Below are positions 13,371-25,628 of a DNA stretch of 64,000 nucleotides, one piece after another. The notes under the pieces are model-generated. The model saw only the letters and a program-made list of their open reading frames with translations. It was not told the origin of the DNA and ran no database searches. A program made the position numbers and the translations under genes. The DNA is from Dryococelus australis (lineage: Eukaryota > Arthropoda > Insecta > Phasmatodea > Phasmatidae): contig CM057009.1 of NCBI GenBank assembly GCA_029891345.1, forward strand, positions 228,895,120 through 228,959,119, read 5' to 3'. The stretch's first letter is position 1. Each line of letters opens with the position of its first letter.

Positions 13371-13439
13371 CACACAAGTAGCACTACGAAAGACCATGTA
13401 TACTTGCGTGTTTTAAATGGCTCAGACACTTCTTTTCAA

Positions 13440-13769
13440 AACAACAGCCCTATAAATCTTTAATGTTAGTAAACCCTATCATTCATAACATTGACTGATA
13501 ACATTCGAAGTGGATGCTCCCTATCCAATCTCCAAAATACACCTGATTGCATGCTAGTTTATGGAACGAGATTTTCTAGTTTCGAGTCGATGGTTAATTA
13601 TGTGTGAGTTTGTGATTGTATTACTATTGCTGCATATATTTATGATGGCATCTCTAATGATATTGCTGTTAAGAATACGTCAACACCTACCCACCATCTA
13701 TACTTTTAAGAACTTCATAAAACATTATTTACCACAATTTTGAGCAAAGTAGGCTCATTAGTTATATCA
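13440..13769. other. Non-coding stretch between array and LINE
   Basis: Includes the tail of the last array unit. The 60-codon frame at 13561-13743 is not recognised. Confidence 0.3.
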
Positions 13770-14900
13770 TTATCTTCTTGTTTTATTATTTGAGGCCTCA
13801 ATAAAATTTACACTATAATTGAATTTTGCCTTCTTTAACTTCAATCTGTACAATTTATTAATCTGAATACACTCTTTCATATTATTATCCAAACCAACAA
13901 TATAATTATTTAAAACATAATAAAGACTTTTAAGTTCTGTCTTTAATTCTGCAATATCTTCATGATGAAATTTGCAGCTCAAAGCTTTCCTCTTAGATGC
14001 AAAATATTTAAGAGGAATATAAACATCTGAAGCCCATAACAAGGTATCAAAGAATACTTCAATCTTACTATTTATGTCACTTTCTGCGCTATTTACTTTA
14101 AACCAGATCATCTTATTTAAATATTCGAAAAACGAACTGAATTTAAATCAATGATAGGTCTGGTGTACCTAGAGTTCTTATTTTTTGCATTAATAAATTT
14201 TGTCGGTGTCTCCAAAAACGCCAAAAAATAATTAGCATTATGATCCGATGCAGCATTATCAGGAACCGATGAATCCCATCTCTTAGGATGTATTGTAGTA
14301 CGCAAATTATAATTTCAAGTACCCCTTTACCAATTGGGCATGGTCATGTAATATCCTTTACCGTAACTTGTATACTAAAACTATCATTACATCAGTATTA
14401 AACAAAAATTTACATCAAAATCAGCTGCAAATATTAAATCATGTTGCACACCAGGTTTATTCAAAAAAATTGCTTGCCTTTTATCATTAAAAAAGTGACA
14501 GGTTACTTACTGGTGAGCTATCTACAGTCACAATAACTAGATTAACGCTAGGCAACGAAACAGCATACACCTAACAAATAAGTTCATCCGCAAAAATTGT
14601 AATATAGACATAAAAAATACTTTCTTTAACCAACATCAGAGATACACCATGGATTTCATCAGTTCTGGCATAGTGAGACACAGTTGTATAACTCGGTGCG
14701 ACAAAGTTATGAATATCGACCTTCATTAACCAATTCTCAGTGATGCACAGCGCATCACATCCTCGTTGTTTCACAATCTAGTGAGTAATATCAATTGTAT
14801 TTACAATCGATTGGACATTCCCAAACAAAAGAGCAAAAGGCAATGGTACTATTCCAATTAAAGTCCCCTTCTGTTTAAGTACAAATGTAACTTGATCCTG
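13770..14900 (-). pseudogene. LINE endonuclease (APE-like) and linker
   Basis: Three minus-strand stretches read as the N-terminal endonuclease of a jockey/CR1-type ORF2. At 14571-14880 there is a QSIVNTIDITH-like start followed by CDALCITENWL, where the Glu of TENWL is the catalytic acid of this family, and then a HGVSLMLVK stretch. At about 14430-14450 AADFD stands where GDFN is usual. At 14117-14305 SDHNA gives the terminal SDH motif. The linker to RT follows at 13770-14111, rich in Lys and Asn, ending FIEASNNKTRR. At least three stops or frameshifts separate these pieces. RT continues beyond the tandem array at 9.9-10.4 kb. Confidence 0.75.
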
Positions 14901-16800
14901 AAAATCGTTGCTTGGATAGACTCAACTAGGCTTACTGCATTCAAGAACTATATTTTAATCCTTTAAGGAATTTTTGTAATAGTTAAAAATAGGTCTATTA
15001 CTCTCCGAATATAAATTCCAGTTAAAGCAGCCCTGCCCTAAGCTAAAAAAGTAGGAGTATCCTGCTTAGTGTCAAAACTTTTGCGAACAAAGCAGAAACG
15101 ACTTACAAAAACACCAGCAGGTGAGAATTCAAGCACAAAAACTTTATCCCATAACGACACGGGAACAGCAGCTTTGAAGGAACTATATATCCTGGATAAC
15201 TCTGCTTCATCTGAGTCAGATCATAGGCACCTTCTTCGTGGGCAATTTAAAAACATTTTTAAGGTATAGCGATCAACCTATGCAGTTAACCTAGATACAA
15301 TGAAGTATCTGCAATTTCTGCAATTTGAAAGAAATTTTATATTTGAAGCACAACCTGTATAAATTTTTTTTTTCTTTTCTTCTCTTATCATGATTTCCAC
15401 TGAAAAAGAAGATCGACCACATTTTTTAAATTTTCAGTACGGTCCATTTCTTGTTCCCATGAGTTACACTACTAAGATCCACTATTTCCGTCACTTTTTT
15501 CGTCTTTGCGGTAGTTTTACTATCATGTAAACATAATTAATATGATCAAATTTGAAAAAAATATCAGAATGGAATACTTTACTAGTCAAGTCATTACCTG
15601 TATTACTAACTTGTTCATAACTATCATTTTTTAACGTGATTTTAGTAGAAACTTGCGAAATTTGTTTATTCCAAATTGACTTGTTAATTTTAGGTGTTTG
15701 AGCATACGATGTTAGAGAATTGTTTGCCAACGCATCACCGTTTTTTCTCAACCTAATTATTCAGGGCGAATTAAATTTCTACATTTCTAGTTTGGGAATC
15801 ATTTAGTTGGCTCTTGTTTCCATTTGATATTGTGTGAAATAAAATAATTAATTTATATCAAAATGTTCATCGCACATCGCACGGAGTCCTTGAGTTATTT
15901 GGATAGTAGTAATTTGACACAAGCTGCATTACTTTGTGTAACTGGCCAGCGCCATCTTGGCTCACAAACGTTGCAGTATAGTTTACATTCACTATAACAA
16001 ATTGTGTAATTGTACACATAATGCATGTGGCAGAAATGTATCCACTGAAACACACCAAATTTACACCTACATATATCCATGTGTTTTGACTTTACGTCAA
16101 AGTAAATTTAGCCTACAAATTAGTAGAATAACATGTACATTGCACAAATAGTTTTACAATGAATGGTGCAAATTATTATTACTATGTAGCAGAAAATAAA
16201 CTGCAACATTCGTGTATTTTTTCTCAACGCAAGTAAATTTACACATCAATCGCAATTGTAGTTTTACCACTGTGTATGTGTCTTTATTCGCTTGCAAAAT
16301 AGTAAAACACAGGTTTGCTGTAATTGTTAGTAAACAATTTCTGTAAATTCTTCCCTGTCATAGTATGCAATTTCACCCTTCAGTAATTATGCTTTTACAA
16401 CTGCGCCATGTTATTTCAAATACATTGTATGTGTAGTTTTTCAAAATTTCACTTTATTGCTTTCCTTTTGTAACTTAGTAGTTTAACACAGTTACAAAAT
16501 ATTATCTCTAAAATGTGGATAACAATTAACTTCAGTTATAGAGTATGTAGTTATTTGCAAAAGTCAGCATATCCCATCAGTATGAGAAAAGTTTTCCTTT
16601 TGAACACACAAATGGAGTTCGAAGTATTTCTACTCCCTACCATTAGATTGCATATTTAAAACGAATATTTGTAATTAACATTGAATTCCTAGGAACTTTA
16701 GAGTAAAATTACAAATATTGAACATGTTTTAGCAGATGTCAGATAAAAATGTAAAATCATCGAACATTTGTGTGAAATATACACTTAAGTATACTCCTCG
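14901..16800. other. AT-rich stretch, possibly the LINE 5' part
   Basis: An 86-codon minus-strand frame at 15491-15751, rich in Lys, Ser and Asn, lies where ORF1 of the LINE would be expected, but it has no recognisable motif. The rest, 15.8-16.8 kb, is AT-rich with several GTAAATTTAC-like palindromic words. Confidence 0.3.
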
Positions 16801-16817
16801 AGAATATAATGCAAGTT

Positions 16818-16842
16818 TTTACACACACACACACACACACAC
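16818..16842. repeat. (CA)n microsatellite
   Basis: About 12 CA units. Confidence 0.85.
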
Positions 16843-16869
16843 TGAAAGATATCAACAGAGAGAATTTAA

Positions 16870-18400
16870 CAGAACATTTATATTATGACATTTTATGGTA
16901 GCGACAACTATACTTTAGTACCAGCAGCACAATGTTCTGTAATACTTTACAATCAGAATTGTTAAATATTGTTGAAAGTTATTTTGTTGTGGGAACCATC
17001 TTTTTCTGTAGCAAGAACAGTGTTTTCTGTTGTAGGAACTGTACAGATAGTTGTGAACACAATCTTACAGTATTATTACGAAAACTGAACGAGATATTGT
17101 AAACCCAACAGTGCTGTTTGGTAACTGCAACGGAGTGTTCTGTGGAAATCACCTCGCTTTTATCGAAACCTTACAGAAAAGGTATGGTAACTACAACAAC
17201 AGTGTCGTGGACTGTTGGAGGTACCCTCCGATTCTGTTAAGATCACAGTTAAGAAACAAGTATGGTAATTACAACAGTGTAACAGACTATTAAAGACACC
17301 CTCTAATTCATTTAAAGTCTATATAACTAGTAGAGTTGACAATACAGAAGGTTAATAGGAAAACGTTCCTATTGTGAAGAAATATTTATTTAGTGGAGGC
17401 TGGTGACAATCTGTGAGGGTAATGTGCACCCTTTAAAGTGTTGACAGACACTGCCTTAAGTGTAATAATAGCAAAAAAGGTGCTGTAAGTTCCTTATTAG
17501 TTTTGAAAGACGTATATCACTTACACAAACAGGACATAAAATTTAAATAACTACCGCCATGTTTTTGTTGGTACTGCATATGATCTTACGTGAAAGAAAA
17601 ACCTTTTTACACAAATGTTACACGTAAAAACATATTTATATCATATTAAACATAATGTATAATATGAACATATAAATAACATAAAGGAAATATTATTTTA
17701 TTAAATAAATAAGCTAACTCATATGTGAAATCAAGTCGCGTCGAGATTCGCCTGCAAACAAATTAAGTACATGACATGCTTAAAAAAACTAAACTAATTA
17801 AAACAAAAACATTTTAAAACCCCAATCTCACAACTGAAACAATAGCTAGCGGTCTAAGGCGTCCGTCTGTCAACTCAAGATCCAGCCGTTCGAGGCAGCT
17901 TGCTTTCAAAAGAAATTTTTCAAGTTCTGAAAAATAAGTACAGATAGCAGCGCATCCTATGAGACGACGAGGGAATTAAAATAGAATACACAAGATGGTT
18001 AGAGCTACAATGCCGCTCAGTAAAGGCAACAGAGCAAATAGTTGGAATTACTATACACTGTTACTGGGGCCACCATACTGCTCAGTAAGGACAACAGAAC
18101 AGTTTGTTACCACTTCCCTATTTTACTGCTGGGTGCACAATCAGCTCTGTAGCGGCATCAGAGTAGCATTGTAGGGAATACCATACTGGACTGTAGTCAG
18201 AACCCTACTCGTTTGTAATCGCAACATTCTGATCTGTAGAAAGTAATGAAGCCACTGATTCATAACGCACTGACGTTCTACATTATGTTCTGTTGGCGTT
18301 ACCAAATACCTTTAACAGTATTCGTAGGGTAGCCACAACCAAATATACTGTTGTCCCTATTTGAACAGTCTTGGAGGGTCCCGGCTACAGAATTTTCGTT
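16870..18400. repeat. Field of degenerate short repeats rich in ACTGTT/AACAGT words
   Basis: In two blocks (16870-17390 and 17990-18400) words such as GGTAACTACAACAG, CTGTTCTGTAG and ACCATACTG recur every 30 to 40 bases in both orientations, so that the sequence looks built from small imperfect palindromes. The intervening 17.4-17.99 kb is AT-rich and carries the tRNA-like fragment. The period is irregular and I cannot give a consensus with certainty. Confidence 0.4.
17843..17900 (+). repeat. tRNA-Leu-like SINE head (degenerate)
   Basis: GCGGTCTAAGGCG followed by ACTCAAG resembles the D-arm and anticodon region of tRNA-Leu, and CCGTTCGAGGC stands as a damaged B box about 35 bases later. It does not fold as a complete tRNA by eye, so a SINE head or tRNA pseudogene is more likely than a gene. 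Confidence 0.4.
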
Positions 18401-19240
18401 TCTTCAACAATATTTTTCTTTTAGTGTAGTCATAGTAAAATTACACATTGGAAGATGTACATCTACAGTGAAATTAAATGTTTATACAACGTCCATGTAT
18501 CAGTAAAAATTTACAATTTGGGATTTCAATACATAGAGTAGGTTTGTTTATACACACACTTCAAAATGTGTTAAATAACACCAACAATGTGTTTATTAAG
18601 CCGTACATTCATGTATTTTCACCAAAGATTTGTAGATCTTTCTAGATTCTTAAGAATATTTGTGTAAAATTACACCTACTTTATTGGTTTTTACAAGTTA
18701 CTCACAGAAAATTTTTTATCACAAAATTTTGGATGCGATAAATTAACATTAATTTTATTAAACAGTGTTAGTTGTAATACTGTGCACAATTCTTAGTAGC
18801 CATCATTCCAGTTTCGCAATGTAAAAAGGTGAAAGTAGGACCAAACCATATTTCCTATACTTCGAAAAAACGAAAGGAGGCAAAATTTGCCAATGCATAC
18901 ACATTTTTTTAACACGTTAAATATAATTTCGTTGAAAACATATGACCATAAGAGGTAGAATATAATAATTCAACAAAGGTCTTTAATATTATTTACATGC
19001 CAATTTTTCGAAATACACGTAATTGCAGATCAATTATCACGATAACAAACATGATATTCACAAAAAATAAATTATCACATTTTTCTGTTAAATATAAACT
19101 CTATTTATCCATATTCATTATTATTATTTTTTTTTGTAGCAACAATATTTTCCGTATAACCACCTACTTTCAAAACATTAAACACTATATTAAAACTGAT
19201 TTTTTTTTTTGGAAGAGGATATTTCGCACTTTTATTATTC
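18401..19240. other. Non-coding AT-rich flank of the large LTR element
   Basis: Contains three more GTAAAATTACAC-like words (18434, 18502, 18661). The 135-codon frame at 18997-19404 runs across the LTR edge, is T-rich and looks like chance. Confidence 0.35.
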
Positions 19241-19244
19241 TGAT

Positions 19245-20375
19245 CGGAGCTGTTAAACACAGTGCATGCGACAGCATTTGTTATTTGTCTATGGACAAAG
19301 GGGCTGGAGTAGGTGGCGTGTTTGCACTCGTTGTCCTTGCACGAAAACAGAAACGGTCAGAGATGAAGTGCGTGCTTTGTGTGCTGGCTATGGCGACTCA
19401 GTAGGAAGCACGGTGTGGCAGTTTTCTGATTGCCAATCTCCCATGTCCTAATAGCGTTTTCCAGTCGCCGGGCTGACCGATCGATAATAGCAGAAGTTTA
19501 TGCAGTAACGTGGTAGGCGACTGAAGTGAGAGGGAGTGGCACGCGCCTTGATGCGCAGCAGATTAGCACGTGTTGATGGCATGAATCAGGTGTTGTGATT
19601 GGCGGCGCAGGCAGCCAGGAGGGGAGTTCTGATGATGCGCGATGGCATCGGTTAGAGTGGAATTATGTATGGTGTTATGGGAGCAGCGAGAGTGAAAGGA
19701 CACGGGGCATGAAGACCCGGAGGAGGCTGCGGAATTGTGAAAGATATACAAGTTTTTCAGCATATATTTTCCTTTTCATAGTTAAGTATAACGTTAATTT
19801 TCATGGGGTGCGCTTCGTTGACCCTGGTTTCTTGTCTTTGGTAGTTTAGAGAGGGAGAGTGGAGTGTGAGTGCTGGCCTTCGTCAGGTCTAGCCTGGACG
19901 AGCATAGAGAAGTGATGTGCGGGCCATAAGCAGTAAGTCATGTAGAATACAGTAGACTTGAGTCAAGGATCACAATAAGGTTAGGGTTTTTCCTAAAAAT
20001 ATTTGCCTTATATTATTTCTAATTTATTTCTTCTAGTCGTTTTGGTTCACTTCTATTTTTTATTACATATTTATTTGATCAGCCATTTTACTAGCAGTAT
20101 TTTAAATAGAAGTTACTTATTTTTTTATAGTTCGTTTCATTCGTTCTTAACACTTATTTGGATTATTCATTTTTCCGCTTCTTAATATATAAGGTATTCC
20201 CATTCAATCACTACATTAAATGGAATACTCGTGAATCAACTGTAAAATAATATCAATATTCAGCCAAGAATATTACAAGTATTTCTTTTCATTCTTTAAG
20301 TTGTGAATAAATAATTATTTTAATTTCTATGAATGTTGCTAATGAATTGGAACATCGAAAATAAGAGTTGTAACA
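19245..20375 (+). repeat. 5' LTR of the large LTR element
   Basis: Matches 30165-31167 along its length: AAACACAGTGC at the start, AGCACGTGTTGATGGCATGA near 19565, AGCCTGGACGAGCATAGAGA near 19890, AGAATATTACAAG near 20268, and GAGTTGTAACA at the end. It has roughly 80 bases (20050-20170) absent from the 3' copy. The likely boundaries TGTT...ACA follow the TG...CA rule; the left edge is uncertain by about 50 bases. Confidence 0.85.
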
Positions 20376-21480
20376 AAACTCGTGTTTAAAATAAAGGTTG
20401 TGTTTTGGTGTCTGTCAGAAAGTTCACAATTTTTATTTCAATGAGATTTTTCCTTATGGTTTGATCTTAGTTGTTTGAAGGTAAATTTCACCAGCCTAGC
20501 TCTAGTAAACCACGGAGAAATAGTACTAGTTATGGTAAGTTATTTTAGTGCCTTGGTAAGACTGGACAATCGGAGTGCATTTCCTCTGATCTCAAGTATC
20601 GATCCCACCTATTTCCTTTATCCCCCTCCCCCCTTTTCCGGTGATTTATTTTCAGGGTGATAATTTGCCGTTTGTTTTCTTTTATTTTTAAGATAATATT
20701 TTGGGATTGAGGTTCGAGACCTCTCGCAGCAACACAATGAACCCTACCTCTCCCATGTATTTAATACATTCTAAAGAAGGCTTCTTAATGTCTTGGTTGA
20801 AGTATTGAGATATCAATGTTGATATATTGGGTAGACATACCTGGAGAGTTGCTGTAACAAGCTATGGGTTCCAACCTAATGGAATTAGTATGATAGGCCA
20901 TTGTACGGCCTAATTATTATTCCCTGGGGGATATCCTTTTCCTCCCCTTCTTATTTCCCATCCCACCTCCCGACAAAGTTTTGTGGAGGTGCCAGCTAGT
21001 GTTTGTTTTAAAGTACTTGGACTGTGAACAGGCAAATAAACATGTTTGTTTGCTTGTGAACTTATTCCTAACACTTGAATCACAACACTGGAAATAGGTG
21101 TGAGAGGTATCATTGTGTGTAGGCTCAGTTTTTATTAAATTTGTGTAATTTGAAACAATGATATCACAGATAACAGAGTAGTCTATGGATATTGAGAGTG
21201 CTTACTAAACGTTGAGTGTTTACAGGGGAGGTAACCTAGGAGGGTGTTATGTTTTGTTTTACTTAGCTGTTCAGGAGGAATTCGAATCTAATGCAGCAGC
21301 TGTTTCATAATTCTGTATAAGTTATGTAGTTTTTTATGTTTTTTCCTGACAGACTATCGTAAGTATATTGGTATACAATTTACGGTGTTTTCAAGTTCTG
21401 GGAGTGTATATTGCAAAGTCACACGAAGAAGTAGGGTAGCTATAATTTAAAACTTGAAGTAAGCAGTCAACCAAACAGTG
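20376..21480 (+). other. Leader between 5' LTR and gag
   Basis: Untranslated leader with no recognised primer-binding site; short frames only. Confidence 0.4.
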
Positions 21481-22550
21481 ATTCAGATACTGAGTCTGGG
21501 GAAATGGTGACAACACCTATATAATTAGTCACATCATTTGCAAATGTTATTGACACATTGGGCTCACAGGAGCCAGAGATTATAGACAAAAAGGAAGATT
21601 TGGATGAGCAATCAGATAATTTAGGAGATACACAGCATAATCTGGAAGAAGAGATTAACATGGAGGCTGGTAGAATTGCTATGGATACAAGGTTTTCCTG
21701 TGGGAAGAGCTCAGAGGATGTATCTAAGTACATCAAATATTTTAAGACCATGGCTATAGTGAATCCGTGAGATGACAAAAAATGTGTCACCTACTTACTG
21801 AGTTTTATGAGGAGTATTGCTGCAAGATGGTGAGATGTTTTAAGGACTCAGGTGGAGGCTCTAAACCCATTTGAGACTCTTTCAGCTGCAGTGAAAAATT
21901 ATATTGCAGAGTTGGTGAGGCAGAACACCTAGATATGCGATTGTGCATAAGGGTCTAGGGTAACCATAAGTCGATGGAGGAGTTTGCCAAGAACATTATT
22001 AGCATGTGCTGTAAGTAAGACAATGAGATGACAGAAGGCACCAAAATGAGATACATTATGCATGTCCTTTGCCAGTAATAGTACAAATGATCATGATATT
22101 GGAGAAAATCACAGTGTCACAGTTGATTCAGATTTTAAGGAATCAAGAAGCTGGTTGTTATTTTGCCAGAAATAGACAGGGGTCAATAGCGTGGTGTTAA
22201 AGTAACAATAAACTAAAATTGGCACAAGCGACTCAAGATGAGGGAGCTGTAGGCTCAAGTGAGGTAGCACATCTACAAAAGAGAATAGAGGCCCCTGGGA
22301 AATAAATGTAAGGCATGGTAGGGCAAATAAAAAAGTTGAGTAAAAACAACGATTTGAGAGACACAAAAAAATTCCATGTTTTAAAACTATTTAGTGACTA
22401 TTCAAAGGTAAAACATAGCTATAGTGTAGGACAAGGAGCAGATAGGCAAACAGAGGAGAATACAACACTGTTTACACCGTAAAGATCAGCTGAGTGTAGA
22501 CCGTTATGTTTTGGCTTTGGCAAAACTGGTCACATCAGGAGACAGTGTTA
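21480..22550 (+). pseudogene. gag remnant with zinc knuckle, large LTR element
   Basis: An open stretch at 21558-21770 is acidic and ends SSEDVSKYIKYFKTMAIVNP; the next frame continues with a capsid-like pattern (AARW, then a SMEEFAKNIISMC stretch), matching Gypsy gag. At 22507-22548 a CCHC knuckle is visible as CFGFGKTGHIRRQC, with Phe where the second Cys should be (codon TTT at 22516-22518), so zinc binding is lost. The knuckle is followed directly by a stop. Gag proteins of this type package the element's RNA into particles. Confidence 0.7.
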
Positions 22551-22779
22551 AACAATTCCATGGGGTAGTAAGGGAAAATGCGACCTGCATGGAAACTCTT
22601 AAATACGAATCATATAAGGGCTGGTGGTTCGCCTGGTAAGCTCTAGGTGTCTCTCTCATCATTTTCAGTAGTCATGATTTTGTATTCTTATATGTTTGGT
22701 ATAACAACCTCCATTTTTGTGGACAGACGGACAGCAATATATTTAATTGACAATCGATTAATACCACAACTTTTTGGAA

Positions 22780-23000
22780 GGCTGCAGAACACATAATTCT
22801 TACAGGTGTTTCAGGACAAAATCAATTAATATAATACATAATACATTTGAGGTATAGGACAGGCAAGTGTATGTGCACTCATCCTGTGGAAGTGGTGTCA
22901 ACTCCTTCTAATTGACTGATTTTAGGTTGTGATTTTCTAAATAACTACCAGGCACATTTGCCGTTCGATTTTAGTTGGACCTGTTACTCGTCGTTAAATT
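22780..23000 (+). pseudogene. Protease end and RT entry, large LTR element
   Basis: At 22919 the frame reads ILGCDFLNNYQAHLPFDF, the conserved ILG.DFL..Y.A..DF stretch at the C-terminal side of Gypsy aspartic proteases. The catalytic DSG/DTG motif upstream could not be identified with certainty. Confidence 0.6.
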
Positions 23001-23459
23001 AAATGAGTAAGAGTTTACACTCAAAATCTTCAGTCATGAAGGAAATGGTGAGTGCTATGAGGGAGGTTAATAATGAGGCGAAACCTAACCCAGTGGTAGA
23101 GGAGACTAGTCCTCTGACCAGAGATGAGTAAAGATGATCCAGGGTTGAGGTTATGTTATATTACTTTTACAGAACATGTTAGACTAGCTCCTCATATGCA
23201 CCAATGGATTGATGTGAACATTGACATGAACTAATATTGGTGGAACCCCACATGCATGTTTATGATGAACATTCTGTTTAGGTGCCTTGCAGTATTTTGT
23301 CTATTGAAAAGCAAACCAAAACGTGGTACACGAATACAGAAAATCATGAAGTTACTCCACCCACGTGTACGAAATTAGGCCCATTATGTCAGTTTGATGA
23401 TTTCACAACAAATTTTCAACCGAATTATTTTTCGGTTTTACAAGCCGTGAGAAAGATGT

Positions 23460-24800
23460 TTTTGATGAAGCTATATTAAATATAAATCCCAATTTACTTC
23501 CAAAAATGAAAATTATAATGAAAAATCTTTTGCATAAGTACAGACAGTTATTTAATTGTAAACAAGGTCAGATCGGTCGGACCCGTGACAAGGTGGTAAC
23601 TTTGGATACTGGTGACATATCCTCCATTTAGAGAGGTACAATTTAAGGTGTCACCAAGAGATCGTGTGGTTATACATGACCTAGTGCATGAACACGTTAT
23701 GAATGGTATTGTGATACATTGCAGTACGAGTTGCTGTTCCCATGTAGTATTATTAAGAAAAAAGATGGATAGCATAGTATGTGAATAGACTACAATTGCA
23801 TTAACTCCATTCTGAAGAATGACAAACACCCATTACTTAGGATATATGATTTCCTTAGTTATCTGATAGTTGCAGAATATTGCATTCATTTGGATATGAA
23901 CTCTGGGTACCATCAATTAAAAGTAACTGACACCTGACGATACATATTGTTTCGGGATTTTGCCCTTTGGTCTCAAAATAGCCCTGTTAATTTTGCAGAG
24001 ATTTATGGATAAGATATTTGCTGGGTTTAAATGGGGATCCTGCCTAGTTGATTTTGGTCATATTCTTATTGGTGGAAGTACCTTCGATCAGTATCTGGAC
24101 AGGTTAGAACATTTGCTAAGGAGATTTCAGAAAACTAACCAAACTTTAAAACCTGCGAAATGTAAGTTTGGGGATGAAGAACCAGAAGTGTTAGGGCATG
24201 TTCTAAACAACCAATGGATACAATTCCATCCTAATAAGGTGAAAGTGGTGAAATAATTTACTACCCCCACAGATGCAAATGTTGCAAGGAGTTTTCTTGG
24301 TCGAGTGTCATTCTTCAGGAAGTTCGCCCAAAGTTGTTCTAAAATTGCTAAACCCTTGTTTCAATTGTTAAAAAAAAATCAAATGATTGTCTAGGGCAAG
24401 GAACAGGAAAATGCTTTTAGGACTTTTAAGGAAAAGTTTATATTATATCCAATTTTGATATATTTTATTAATGTAGACCCTATTGAAATACATGCAGAAG
24501 CCAGCACACATATGATAGGAGCTATATAATGCAGAAGCGAGATTGTAAGATGTGCCCAGTAGCTTATGCTAGTAGGATACTCACACCAGCTGAGCCTTGG
24601 TATCCTGTCACCCACCTAGGATGTTTGACCTTTGTGTATTCCCTTAATCAGTTTTCGCCATACATTTACCTAAAACTTTTCACAGTAGACACAGATCATC
24701 ACTGTCTGTGCTACCTAGGTATATTGAAAATGAATGTGCATATATCAGGTAGGATCACATGATAGGCACTGAAGATGATAGAGTACAACTTTGAGAACAG
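23460..24800 (+). pseudogene. pol: RT and RNase H remnant, large LTR element
   Basis: Fingers and palm read from about 23780: DYNCINSILKNDKHPLLRI, then LDMNSGYHQLKV, both standard Gypsy RT motifs. The open stretch 23960-24256 covers the later palm and thumb (MPFGLKIALLILQRFMDKI, TLKPAKCKF, GHVL). The catalytic Y.DD box is lost: VDFGH stands in its place. RNase H follows at about 24400-24760, with AYASRILTPAE preserved. Stops and frameshifts separate the blocks. Confidence 0.85.
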
Positions 24801-25013
24801 GTATTCCAGTGGCAAGAAACATACCCAAGTAGATAGACTGAGTAGACACCCAGTTGACATAGAAACAGAAAAGGATGGAGAAAAAGTTTTAGAGTTGCCA
24901 GTGTTATCGCTACCAGGTTTCGATATGGACAAGGCCTAGAGAGGTGACCCCAAGTTTGCACCTTTAATTATAGAAGTAGAAAACCATCTGAAGTAGACTC
25001 CAAACTAAATAGA

Positions 25014-25628
25014 TTGGCCAAGAATTTTTGTTGGTTGACACCTGGGGCTTGCCAGAATATTGGACAAATAAGAAGACGACACTATCGGAATGAGATGTAC
25101 AAGCAAGTAGAGTCATACATTAGGGCATGTAATGACCATCAGACAAAGAAAGACACAAACAAGAAGCCTGCCAGTTTGTGGCAACCCAATCTGCCAGGAG
25201 AAACCTTTGATAGAATATAGATTCACCTGGTAGGCCCTTTTCCAAAAACCACCATCGGTAATAGATACTATGTTATGTGTTTTGACTACAGTACTAGGCG
25301 AGCTGAAACACGGACTGCGCTCACAGGGAAAATGCAGGCAGTAGCTCAATTTATGTTGGACACAATGATCTGTAGACACTCCACACCAAATAAAAATCCG
25401 ATAAAAGTGGAAGACCCTCCAATAGAAGGCAAAAGAAACAACAGAAGGAGAAATAGCAGTAGGACCAACATTGGATGCATGTTGAGTACCAGCCAGGCCA
25501 GGAGGTGCTCATCATCACCTCCATTAGGAAGAAATGCCTGTCACACAAGTTCTTCCACCAGTGTAATAGACTTGCAAAATAATGATAAGATTTTCAGATA
25601 TATAAATGTTGAAAAAGCTAACCTGTAG
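25014..25628 (+). pseudogene. pol: integrase remnant with central deletion, large LTR element
   Basis: The zinc-binding end of the H2C2 finger (about 25067-25140, with CNDHQTKK in place of C..CQ..K) is followed by the core start at about 25213: a stop, then IHLVGPFPKT, where His replaces the first catalytic Asp. The core runs through YYVMCFDYSTRRAETR to ICRHSTPNK, the point just before the second catalytic Asp, and then breaks off. From about 25430 another frame gives the C-terminal pattern EYQPGQEVLI and RKKCLSHKF. The second Asp and the Glu with their surroundings, probably more than 150 residues, are deleted. The enzyme is dead for three independent reasons. Confidence 0.8.

Larger units (their letters stand above)
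10480..13500. repeat. Degenerate tandem array, about 10 units of roughly 285 bp
   Basis: An anchor resembling ACCGATTCCTACCAAATTTG recurs near 10578, 10858, 11113, 11402, 11690, 11935, 12228, 12530, 12812 and 13112. Spacings run from 245 to 302 bases. Each unit then has an AAGTAGTACTG-like piece, a TGTTTTAA-like piece, and a second anchor, AATGGCGGCCATAT (variants at 10679, 11217, 11502, 11789, 12035, 12333, 12915). The units also share a short AT-rich AATAAAGTTTTT-like end. The array is old and no unit is coding. It lies between two parts of one LINE, so it arrived as a block or expanded there. I do not recognise the family. Confidence 0.8.

Noticed and set aside
18997..19404. 135-codon frame as a gene
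   Set aside because: T-rich, crosses the edge of an LTR, no motif.
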